DNA of 64,000 nt from Sepioteuthis lessoniana (taxonomy: Eukaryota > Mollusca > Cephalopoda > Myopsida > Loliginidae). Location: contig OY757921.1 in assembly GCA_963585895.1 (NCBI GenBank), forward strand, positions 49,892,712 to 49,956,711, in the 5' to 3' direction. The position numbers and the translations under genes are program-made. Below the pieces are notes generated by a model. It searched no databases. It saw nothing but the letters and a program-made list of their open reading frames with translations, and had not been told where the DNA came from. Shown piece by piece: positions 21,699 to 31,013 of the stretch. Position 1 is the stretch's first letter; each line of letters starts with the position of its first letter.

Positions 21699-22710
21699 AG
21701 GCCTTACACTCCAGAAATGATATAGACAGACCTTATGTGTCGAGAAAAGAAGGAGGAAGAGGACTTGCCAGCATTGAAGACAGTCTTGATCCATCAATAG
21801 GAGAAGAAGACTACATAAAAAGACCAAAGAGAGACAAGAAAGAGCACTGGCAATATAATGATCAACAGAACAAAACTAATTCGGAAACAGAAATAAGAAG
21901 GAAAATAACTGTATGGATATTTTAAACGACACTGGCGAAATCTCACACGAGAAAACTTGGACATGGCTAAGAAAGGGAAATCCTTAGAGAGAAATTGAAT
22001 CTCTTCCAACAGCAGTACAAAACAACACAATAAGGACAAACTATGTTAATGCAAAAATAGATGAGATGTAACAAAAAAACAAGGGTAGGTTATGTAGTAA
22101 TTGATACGAAACGATTTATCACAAAATAAACGAATGATGCAAATTAGTGCAAAAAGAGTATAAGATTAGACACGACTGGGTTGGAAAGGTGATCCGCTGA
22201 GAATTGTGCAAAAACTGAAATTTCATTATATTACCAAATGGTATATGGAAGATATATGAATGAGACGCACACATTTCTCGGGGTTTTAAGACGCAAACAC
22301 ATCATTAAATCTTAGTCAGGATACCAAACCTAATGATATTAAAAAAAAAATAGATAACCTGCTGAATAGTTGACTTTGCCGTCTTGGTGAATCCCAGATT
22401 GAAAATCAAAGAAAGCGAAAAGAGAGATAATTCGTTAGACCTTGTCAGAGAAATAAAAAAAGCCATATAACATTAAGGTGACGGTGATAACAATTGTAAT
22501 TGGTTTGGTTAGGACATTCCCCCCAAAAAGCTTGGTAAAGGGACTGGAAGATTTAGAAATCAGAAGTTGAGCAGAGTCCATTAAGACAACAGCATTATTT
22601 AGATCGGGCAGAATCCTGAGAAGAGTCCTGGAGACTTAAGGAGATTTGCAGTCACTTAGACTCCAATGAAAATCCATCAGCTAGCACCGGTGTGAAAAAC
22701 TCGAATAATA
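21699..22710 (+). mobile_element. LINE-A fragment, plus strand
   Basis: Begins in the region after the reverse transcriptase (SRKEGGRGLASIEDSL at 21740) and runs through the finger and nuclease region to the 3' end (GTGTGAAAAACTCGAATAATA) near 22705. Degenerate with several frame breaks. SINE-C at 21400-21690 abuts its 5' edge. Confidence 0.85.
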
Positions 22711-22779
22711 AAAATAACGTAACAGTAAAAAAAAAAAAAAACCTAGAAATGATAAGGTAAATCTAAGTTGGTTGCTTGT

Positions 22780-22960
22780 TAGTGTTTTATGACATATTAA
22801 ACCTTGTGAGTTGTTTAATGCCAAGTTCGAACTCAAGTCACGTTATTACGGTCACTTTCGGACTAATACTTTTGGGGAAAGCTATGAAGCCCATAACCCA
22901 CCAGTTATGAGTTGAATATGATCCCTAATGTCCTTCTAAACAAAGAAACTAAACTATCAC
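22780..22960 (+). mobile_element. SINE-B body preceded by an inverted SINE tail
   Basis: 22785-22830 is an inverted tail (GTTTTATGACATATTAAACC, TTTAATGCCAAG). It joins directly to a headless SINE-B body from the box-B-like AGTTCGAACTCAAGTCACG to the CAAAGAAACTAAAC tail. Confidence 0.6.
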
Positions 22961-23082
22961 ATCGGGAATAACATGTTGGTCTGTAACATAGTAGTGAGGT
23001 CGAATTCCAGTGATATTTTTGCGTTCATTTTCGGTCTAAACCTCTTGGAAAAGGTATTAACCATCATATCCAATCATGATTG
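22960..23082 (+). mobile_element. SINE-B fragment
   Basis: Head and body: TAACATGTTGGTCTGTAACA, box-B-like GGTCGAATTCCAG, TCTTGGAAAAGGTATTAACC. The tail is missing. Confidence 0.65.
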
Positions 23083-23084
23083 GT

Positions 23085-23250
23085 TTGGTTTCTTTGTTTA
23101 ATGGCATATCAACTCTTTTTAGGTTATTTAATGCCAAAGCCATTCTCCTAGAAGATCAGTAGTGGTACTATTTAACCCATAGCTGGGAGGATAAGGGGGT
23201 TCATACCTTTCCCAAGGGTATTTGCCCGAAAGCGAAAAATGTTGACGGAA
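23085..23250 (-). mobile_element. SINE-B 3' half, inverted
   Basis: Tail (GTTTCTTTGTTTAATGGCAT) followed by TATTTAACCCATAGCTGG and CCTTTCCCAAGGGTAT, reading on the minus strand and facing the preceding copy. Confidence 0.75.
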
Positions 23251-23570
23251 GAAAAGTAAGAGACAGAGTTGAAGGAAGAGTAGGATCATCGAAACAGTTG
23301 TAGAAAGAGAGATAAATGAAGAAGAAGGAGAAGGAGGAATATGAGGAGGAGGAACAAAACTATTGTTGACGGAGAGATTAATGAAGAATGAAGATGAGGA
23401 GGAAGCTAGTGTTGGGTATTTGGTTGGTTTAATGGCATGACAACTCTTATTGAGTTATTTAATTGCCTAAGACATTTCTTTTAAGTCCCTCATAATAATG
23501 ATTTGTAAACAAGAAGAGCTTCAAATATACTTAACACTGAATAATTGTACACATTTACAAGGTTTCAAGT
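23250..23570. other. AG-rich stretch with a stray SINE tail
   Basis: Purine-rich GAAGAAGGAGAAGG sequence, then a tail-like TGGTTTAATGGCATGACAAC at 23424-23465. No gene seen. Confidence 0.6.
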
Positions 23571-23574
23571 ATTC

Positions 23575-23965
23575 TTACGTAATAATAATAATAATAATAA
23601 CAATTATAAAATTGTCGACTTTGCTGTCCCGGCGGACCACAGAATAAATCTGAAGGAAAGTGAAAAAAAGGATAAGTACCTCGACCTGGCTAGAGAATTG
23701 AAAAAGCTGTGGAACATGAAAGTAACGATTTTGCCAATTGTGATTGGTGCGTTTGGCACAATAACTAAAGGATTATTAAAAGGCCTGGAGGACTTGGAAG
23801 TTGGCGGACGGATAGAGACTATTCAAACGACAGCATTGCTGAGAACGGCCAGAATCTTGAGACGAGTCCTGGAGACTTGAGGAGACTTGCTGTCACTCAA
23901 ACTCCAGTGAAACACCATCAGCTAACATTGATGTGAAAAACCCTAAAGGAGTAAATAAAAATAGT
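23575..23965 (+). mobile_element. LINE-A nuclease end with an open frame
   Basis: The best preserved C terminus in the window: from KIVDFAVPADHRINLKESE through KKDKYLDLARELKKLW and LPIVIGAFG to RTARILRRVLET and a stop at 23878-23880. The Asp in IVDFAVPAD is the second acid of the PD...D nuclease motif, and KxxKY follows as in RLE enzymes. The RPD part is replaced by a (TAA)n run, so it is a truncated copy even though its frame is open. Confidence 0.85.
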
Positions 23966-23967
23966 TG

Positions 23968-24285
23968 GAATCGAATTTGGCATTGAAAAATGAGGCACGC
24001 TCATTATAAAAAGAGGGAAAAAATTAAAAAAAAAACATAAGGAATAGAACTACCAAATCAAGAAAGAATCAGAATGAATTGAGAGAAGGAAAATTACAAA
24101 TACTTAGGAATATTGGGAGCCGACCCCATCAAACAAGCAAAGATGAAAGAAAAAATAAGAAAAGAGCACCCCAGAAGAATGAGAGAGCTTCTCGAAAGCA
24201 AACTCTGTAACAGAAATCTTATAAAAGGAATAAAAACGTAGGCAGACCCCCTTTTAAATTAAATAGATACTCTGGACTATTCTTA
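23968..24285 (+). mobile_element. LINE-A internal fragment (thumb region)
   Basis: Plus strand resembles the 20801-21001 segment: GILGADPIKQAKMKEKIRKE, LLESKLCNRNLIKGIKT. It joins head-to-tail with the preceding 3' end, as if two truncated copies inserted side by side. Confidence 0.75.
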
Positions 24286-24289
24286 AAAG

Positions 24290-24535
24290 GGAGAAATGGG
24301 GTTGTTGCTTCGGTTGATTCATTTGAATCATTTTCCCTGTCTTTATTTTCATTACCAGAAATGTGAAGATTTAAACATAAAAATACATTCGGTAAAGTGA
24401 CAGAAATAGTGTAATAAGAGAATTAAAAAAAAAAAAAAAAGTGAAAAAAGTAAAATAATCAGAATTAATCAATATATAATAAGATTGATTTTAAAAGCAT
24501 CTCAACCCATCAAGGGTTATTTTATCACGAAAGGT
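24290..24535. other. AT-rich spacer with poly-A runs
   Basis: No feature recognised. Confidence 0.5.
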
Positions 24536-24539
24536 GTGG

Positions 24540-25115
24540 TTTGGTAGGTTTTATGGCATATCAACCATTGTTGGTTATTTAATGCCAAATCCTATTTATT
24601 CATATAGACTTTAAATATATTTTGTTGATAACATTTTTAAAAGTGCACACAGTTAAATGGGTTCAATAATTGTTGTCTAATACAATTACTTTTTTTCACT
24701 ATTAATCATTTGTTTGCACACAGTTGAATTTTTCCAAGTATTGCTATGTATCACTAACAATTCAATTAAACATCAGTCATTTGTTTACACACTTAAATGG
24801 TCAGAAAGTTTTACTGCTGACAATTCAATTTAACATAAGTAATTTGCTCGCACACAGTTTAAATGTCAAACAGTTCTATTTGACCCATAGATAGGACCCT
24901 TTTAGATCCTACCACTCCGGGTCAGAGTGAACCTGTGAGTGAACCTGTGAGCAATGACAATTAAGGAGTTCTCTATATTTCTCAAAGCTCTAGGACAGGA
25001 GCCTCACCATCAGAGGGTTTAATATCCAACCCAAAACACACGTTTATGGATTGCGGGGGTCTTACCCCTCTACAGAGATACAGTCGGTGTATTCTAATGT
25101 CCGAGCTGAGTCGAC
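24540..25115 (-). mobile_element. Family A element
   Basis: Tail (TTTTATGGCATATCAACC) at 24545, interior units to 24850, core GGGTCAGAGTGAACCTGTGA with a local 12 bp duplication (GTGAACCTGTGA twice), ending GAGCTGAGTCGACTAG at 25115. Confidence 0.8.
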
Positions 25116-25224
25116 TAGAAAGGTTAAGGAATCCTGTTCATGGTTAGTTCATATTTACATTTTTTGTGCAATCACTTCTTTTCTGTTGGGTTTTTATTTC
25201 TGCATATGGTCCAATCAAAGGAAA

Positions 25225-25400
25225 TAATTTTCAAACAAATCTATTTGACCCATAGCTAAGATCCTAACAGGTACTACCTCTCTGGGCCAGAGTGGATCTG
25301 AGAGTAATGGCAATGAAAGTGCAATCCACACTTCATAGATCTATAGAACTAGTGCAACCGGATGATGGGGAGATCTATTGATGTTCCAAGTACATACTCT
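25225..25400 (-). mobile_element. Family A core fragment
   Basis: Core only: CTATTTGACCCATAGCTAAG and GGGCCAGAGTGGATCTGAGA. Lacks the tail and the 5' head. Confidence 0.7.
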
Positions 25401-25685
25401 CGACAAATTATAATCACATATGATGCTAAATTTAAAACAGTACAAACACCTGATCTCAGATATTCAGACAAGAAGAAGTCTGTTGGGCACAACGGCTAAA
25501 ACGGTTGAATAAAAAAAAAACAACATTTAACAGATCCGAATCATTCTATGTATAATAGTAATAAAAATATGATCTCAAATATGCAGACGGGAAAATTCTC
25601 GTGAGAACAGCACAAGAATGATAAAAAAAAAAACATGAGTTCATAGGTTCGATTGAATTAATGTGTGTATTTACTCAGTCTTTCC
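25400..25685. other. No confident feature
   Basis: Contains two similar segments (TGATCTCAGATATTCAGAC at 25450 and TGATCTCAAATATGCAGAC at 25570), a local duplication of about 100 bp period. Nothing coding. Confidence 0.45.
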
Positions 25686-25689
25686 AGGA

Positions 25690-25935
25690 AGTGACACAAG
25701 GTCAGTTTTTAAGGTGAGTGAAGCTGAGTTAAATCCGAGCTATCCTTCTCTTCGCCCAGTCAAACCTATAGAAGTCGGTTTGCCTCACTATTTAACAATA
25801 GTTGGAAGAAGAGAGAATTACTATGTTCAAATGTATTAGCACGGAGGGCAGACAGCATCGTCCAGGATTTAAACTTGGGTCGTCGAAATCATTTCTTACG
25901 ACTATAACCATTACACTAAGTTCGCCGTGATTAAA
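25690..25935 (-). mobile_element. SINE-C copy
   Basis: Body GTGACACAAGGTCAGTTTTT at left, box-B-like CCAAGTTTAAATCCTGG (minus), TAATGGTTATAGTCGTAAG head near 25910. Confidence 0.75.
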
Positions 25936-26338
25936 TCAATGGAGAACGAAAATGAAAAAGAAGGCCGTTGTAAAAAGGAGAGTGTAGCTAAAGCATGAGA
26001 AAGCTATCAATGAAACCAAATCAAAAAGCAGAATGTATAAGACAAGGTATTTTTCTAGAATTTTTGGACCAAATGTTTTTTTCGACTATATGCCTCACAC
26101 CAAATCCAGAATTGGATGATTGAAAGTAACTTATACCAATAATCCTAACTGATATGTTTTACGCCGTTATAAAGAAATATCAAATGGAATATGAGTTTGA
26201 TTATATTATTGTTTCTCTTAATATGAGTTTATTTTCAGCACAAGTTACATTTAACTGCTACAAATTCTTAAAAGTGCGCATCAAATTATCATTCAGTTGC
26301 TATATGGATTGGAAATTGCTTTATTCTCAACATTAACT
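25936..26338. other. No recognisable feature
   Basis: AT-rich. A 60-codon plus-strand frame at 26154-26336 has no supporting signal. Confidence 0.5.
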
Positions 26339-26339
26339 C

Positions 26340-26640
26340 TTTAACAACGAGTATCCTTGACATGACACCAAACAATCTGATGGTGAGGTTCCAGTAATAC
26401 TGGAGCCTTGTGGAATGCAGAGTACCCTTCCATTGCTATCACTTCCAGGTTAACTCTGGCTTGGAGCGGTAGCACCTGATAGGGTCCTATCTGTGGGTCA
26501 AAACTGCGTACTTATGCTAAACTGAATTGTTTGAAATAGGACTGTTTTTGTATGCTAAACTGAATTATTTGAAATAGAACTGTTTTTGACATTGGACCTG
26601 TGTACTTATACTAAACTGAATTGTTTGAAACTTTTATCAA
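26340..26640 (+). mobile_element. Family A element, both ends truncated
   Basis: Runs from ACGAGTATCCTTGACATGAC through the core (CTGGCTTGGAGCGGTAGCAC) to interior units (CTAAACTGAATTATTTGAAA) at 26630. Head GCCGACTGGG and tail absent. Confidence 0.75.
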
Positions 26641-26714
26641 AATGATTTAATCCGGCTTCAAGTGACCCGAAAAGAGTGGATACGCAGTAAAACAAAACAA
26701 AACCAACCAACCAA

Positions 26715-26900
26715 CCGGTGTTAGTGACGTAATGGTTATCGTCGTTGGACATAGACTCGGGGAATCGAGTTCAAGTCATGGACGAGGTTGTTTACGTTTC
26801 ACATAGCGCCAATTCCTCTTGTAAAGTAATGAATCTATCACTTTTATTCCCACCCAGCTTTGGATAAATAAGAGGGGCAGACTTTAGCCTTGGTACAACA
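26715..26900 (+). mobile_element. SINE-C copy
   Basis: Head TGACGTAATGGTTATCGTCG, box-B-like CGAGTTCAAGTCATGG, then ACCCAGCTTTGGATAAATAA. Preceded by an (AACC)n run. Its 3' part is missing. Confidence 0.7.
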
Positions 26901-27770
26901 ACCTATATATGAAAGGAAATTCCGTATTCAGATCAGCAGCACTGCGCTTATAAATTGACCTTGCTTCACATCCTGCTCGTTTCGATGACGTTGAGTTGTG
27001 TATATACATGCATTATACAGCCGAAACGGATATTATTAGTTCATATCTATATGCAAATTATACAGAATTGTTTTCTAATAGAACAAGTCTTTCAGTTTTG
27101 TCTGGTAGGATGGTAGTCATTTTTCTACTTTTTTTTTAAGAACCATCCGAAAATCCTTATTTACATTCTTACTAACAGGCTTTCATTACTGGTACAGTTT
27201 GGTAATAAATAAAACTTAATAATATACGCTTTTGTATCATATTCCTCAAATAATCATAAAATCCTGGTTTAGAAGGAAATTAACTTTTTATTACAAAATT
27301 GGTAGTGGTGTACGAATTTATGGGTGATTATGTAAAATATTTTATCAACCGAAAAAGACAAACCCTAGGAAGTTTTACTTCAACCTAATATAATAGAATG
27401 TAAATATTTATCCATCCCTTTAAGTCATCAGGGTGCGACACAAGCTCAATACTTAATTCTTAAGACGAATTTAACAGGTTTGAATACAGAGTTTTCCTTC
27501 TTCGAGCCATAAACAATTTAGGTGAAAAGTGCCGTAATATATTTAAAAACGTGGGGAAATTCTTTTGATGACTTAATAATAATACTATAGATATAAAGGA
27601 ATCAAATATTTTGTCAAAGAAAATTCTGGAAATGTTTGCATCTCCCTAATAAAAATCAAGATAGAAAGAAAGAAGCCATTCAAGGTTTGGTTCTATTTGG
27701 ACACAGGTCTTGTGCCTTGAGGGATATGAAAAAATTATAAAAGGGAATTATATGAAAGATAAAGGGTTTT
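26901..27770. other. AT-rich, with a SINE-C scrap at 27425-27530
   Basis: The scrap (GTGCGACACAAGCTCAATAC, CAGGTTTGAATACAGAG) is the 3' part of a minus-strand SINE-C. The remainder shows nothing recognisable. Confidence 0.5.
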
Positions 27771-27774
27771 GAGA

Positions 27775-27881
27775 GTTAGAAAGAGAAGAGAGATAAAGAA
27801 AAACGATAAAAAGAAAAATTAGATGAGATAGATAGATAGAAAGATAGAGAGAGAGGGGGGAAGAGGGAGAAAAGAAAGGAA

Positions 27882-27944
<63 letters not shown>

Positions 27945-27945
27945 T
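27775..27945. repeat. (GA)n purine tract
   Basis: AG-rich from 27775 with a pure (GA)n core at about 27886-27940. A strong purine/pyrimidine strand bias. Confidence 0.95.
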
Positions 27946-28425
27946 AATTGAAGCGAATAGAAATGCAATATCGACAGTTAATCTTCATTCTTTTTCACTA
28001 TATCTATTTCTTTCTTTCAATCTCTTTTTTGCTCTCTGTACAATTTGGGCGTCAGGATCGGGGTAGCTGAAGCCAGCGAGAAGTGATTACGTGTTTCTGA
28101 AGGAAAAATTTCCCCACCAGAACGAAAGCTAATGAAATAAAAACAAGTAAAGCGTGCAACGTACTCAGTTATAAAGACTCAATTTAGCGTTTTCGATTTC
28201 CTAGGAATGTGAATGTGCCCCAAGAGTTGAATAAAAAAAATACTCTGTCTACAAAAGATATATTGTGACTTTCAAAAATGTATTTCAAAAAAGTAACTAT
28301 TAACCCTTCTGATATATACTTTTGCAGAGAAATTATTTGAAGTTTATGCCTTTAATTTACCATCGACGCATTGCTAACAATAAGATGCTTCGTAAAGTCA
28401 TCTTTTTCTTCAAAATGGTTTGGCA
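27946..28425. other. No recognisable feature
   Basis: AT-rich sequence. Nothing coding and no repeat match inside the window. Confidence 0.45.
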
Positions 28426-28429
28426 TTTC

Positions 28430-28615
28430 TGTTCAGGGCTTAGAATACGGTGACGGCAGCGGGGTAAAAATCACCACCAAAAAGGGGTATCTTGGGTATG
28501 ACACTAAACTGGGTCTGATGTTGAGGCTCCTTTTCTGGGGATCTAGAGAGGATGGAGTATCTGACCCTGAGTTGTAACATCAGTTAAGGGCCCATCTATG
28601 GAGCAAATAGATCGG
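28430..28615 (+). mobile_element. Family A core, diverged
   Basis: GGCTTAGAATACGGTGACG to CAGTTAAGGGCCCATCTATG, aligning with the core in plus orientation and closest to the diverged copy at 30460-30615. Confidence 0.65.
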
Positions 28616-29110
28616 TTTAAAATTAATTCCTATTCAATAAAACCGTTTGCAAAAATAAACACAAAAATATAGTCCTAAGAAACAATACAAAATATGTACG
28701 TAATAAATAAAATAACCCTAAACGTGTTGACATACCATTGAAATCAATCAATTAAATCACCTCCATCTTCACAAACCTTCAGCATTTGTATACAGAAATC
28801 ATAACTTGTGATTTTGTTTTTGTCATTTAGACTTTGCAATAACTTTTGTAAAAAGAATTTTTTAACAATTTCCAAAAAATCTGGAGAGTAAATTTTGACA
28901 CATAATGGCCTCCTTGTGGTTGATTGATTGAATTTTAAGGCATATCGACTCGAACATTGTAATTTTATGTAAATCAGTTATAGAATCGAGTTTATATTCA
29001 AAAATTTACGTTTGTTGTGTTGTTTAAGAGATTTTTGTACACATTTATATGATATTAAGTATTCTAATCTTATCCAAATAATATGCATACAGTCGTATAG
29101 TTTTTAGTAA
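28616..29110. other. AT-rich, remnants of family A interior
   Basis: Scattered interior-like motifs and one tail-like AAGGCATATCGACTCG near 28940. No gene. Confidence 0.4.
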
Positions 29111-29114
29111 GTAA

Positions 29115-29315
29115 GTAAAGTTAGCGACCGTAGGCGAGGGCGACTAGAAGGCTCCCTTTTCAATAGCTACCTCACCGAGGCGTAGAGGAGGGCGCTACTC
29201 CTTTCCCTGAATTGCTTCACTTTACCCTTGATACATACCTTATATTGCTGAGTGTTAAGCAAGGAAGTATCAAGTACCATTTTTAAAGTCTTTGGTAGGA
29301 CGGACCATTGGCGAA
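29115..29315. repeat. Interspersed repeat family F, copy 2
   Basis: Same order of landmarks as 520-745: AAGGCTCCCTTTTCAATAGC, ACCGAGGCG, GGGCGCTACTCCTTTCC, TTACCCTTGAT, GGACCATTGGCGAAAC. Confidence 0.7.
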
Positions 29316-29449
29316 ACCTAATACTAGACATTATATAGTTTAAAGCAATTCTTTGTATTTAATAATCGTCATTTATTAACACAATTGTTTGGTTTCAAGG
29401 AACTAATCATAAACATGAGAAAAAATCATAAAGTAACTATTCTTTATTC

Positions 29450-29810
29450 AAATAAGTTACAAATGCCAAATTATGTTTATACATTGTGGGCAATATTTTT
29501 AAAAGAGCCAGAGCTCATTAGTTTGCACACTGTTAAATGATTTCAAATATTGCTAATTATTCTTTGCACATAGTTAAATCGTCTTAAGTACTGCTACACA
29601 ATGCAAATAGTTTGATTTGACCCATATACGGAACCCATTCCAGGTCAAAGTGGACTTGGGATTAATTGCAATGAAGGGTTACTTCAAATTCCCCCAAGCT
29701 CAAAATCTGGAGCCTCACTATCAGATGGTTTAGAATCATATCCAGGGCATGTGTTGAGGGAGGTCATATCCCTCTGCAGAGATGACAGCACAAGCCGATT
29801 GGGCTGGAAT
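29450..29810 (-). mobile_element. Family A element, diverged
   Basis: Interior units 29500-29600, core AGGTCAAAGTGGACTTGGGA, then CAGAGATGACAGCACAAGCC end. Confidence 0.65.
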
Positions 29811-29864
29811 AATTTACAATTGTATTGCTTCAAGTATTTCTCTCAAATGCGAATAATGTTTAAA

Positions 29865-30080
29865 CAGAGCTATTTGACCCATAGATGGTGACCGAACCGG
29901 TATTACTAGTTCAAGTTGTAGTGGACATGGAAGTAATGACAACAAAGTTCATGGTTCCAGAATTTGAGCCTGACCATCAAATCCAGTTTAGTGTCATATT
30001 CGGATACCCATTTTTATGGAGGTTCTCACTCTTCTGTTGAGGATACATTCAAAGTCTTACCAACTGGGCGCCTCCTTATA
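29865..30080 (-). mobile_element. Family A core, strongly diverged
   Basis: TATTTGACCCATAGATGG and CAAGTTGTAGTGGACATGGA with the later CCAACTGGGC at 30058. Confidence 0.6.
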
Positions 30081-30455
30081 AATTTCTGCGAATTCCACAT
30101 GCTATTCGTACGAATATGCTCAAAGTTTTTTTTTTTTTTTTTCAGCTATTGATAATCACCCCCAAATTTTATCCTTACACAAATCTATTGTTTCGAATTT
30201 CTCGTGCCATTTGTAGATGGACTGACTAGTCCTGATTTCTTAAAATGTGTTTTCGGGCGCCCTTTCATGACTGGCAAATTTTGTTTGGCTTAAATCAAGT
30301 ACAAAAAAAAACTTCTCAGTATTTTTTACGCTGATTGTTAATTGGGGCAATCGAAAGCGTGAATAGGAAACTTCAAGTTTTCCTCTATAAAGCTATGTAG
30401 TGTATGTGTCAAGCATATTAAAATGCATTAAAAATCGTTTTCTGCCCTCTTGATG
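30081..30455. other. No recognisable feature
   Basis: Poly-T run at 30126-30144 and AT-rich sequence. Confidence 0.45.
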
Positions 30456-30459
30456 AGGC

Positions 30460-30615
30460 TTAGAATACGCTGGGGTAAGACCCTCCTAAAAAGGAGGTTG
30501 TACTGAGGATGACACCAAACGGTATCTGATGATGACCTTCAAATTCTGAGGACGTGAACAGATTGTAGTATCCCCCCATTGCCATTACTTCCTAATCCCC
30601 TCTGACCCGATGAAT
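30460..30615 (+). mobile_element. Family A core, diverged
   Basis: CTTAGAATACGCTGGGGTAA through TCCCCTCTGACCCGATGAAT. Resembles the 28430 copy. Confidence 0.6.
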
Positions 30616-30629
30616 CAAATAGAAGTGTT

Positions 30630-30850
30630 CGGTTTCTTTGTTTTATGGTATAGCAACGTTCATGGGTTATTTAAGGTCAAATCCATCCTTGTTGAAGAAC
30701 AGCAGTGAAACTATTAAACACAGAGCCGAGTGAATAAGGTCTTCAACCTTTCCCGAGGGTATTAGTTCGAAAGTGAACGTAATCGCTAAACTGGAGTTCG
30801 AACTCGAGGTCGTCGTCCAGCACTTTAGTCACTACACCACCGGACTCCCC
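30630..30850 (-). mobile_element. SINE-B, near full length
   Basis: On the minus strand: box-A-like TGGTGTAGTGACTAAAGTGC, box-B-like CGAGTTCGAACTCCAG, GGACTAATACCC equivalent, then the tail ending at GTTTCTTTG (30630). One of the clearest tRNA-type heads in the window. Confidence 0.8.
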
Positions 30851-30929
30851 GAAAATTAATTCATGAAACAATAAAACTCTGTTTAAATTATTTGTATTGA
30901 TACTAGTTAACTCTAGATATAAATGCTAT

Positions 30930-30951
30930 CTTCTTCTTCTTCTTCTTCTTC

Positions 30952-30986
<35 letters not shown>

Positions 30987-31012
30987 ATTATTATCATTAT
31001 TATTAATATACT
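30930..31012. repeat. (TTC)n(TTA)n microsatellite at a LINE-A 3' end
   Basis: (TTC)n then (TTA)n directly abutting the minus-strand LINE-A 3' end, as at 43260-43347. Confidence 0.9.
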
Positions 31013-31013
31013 C

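Noticed and set aside
26154-26336. 60-codon plus-strand frame
   Set aside because: AT-rich chance frame, no conservation inside the window, no start context.
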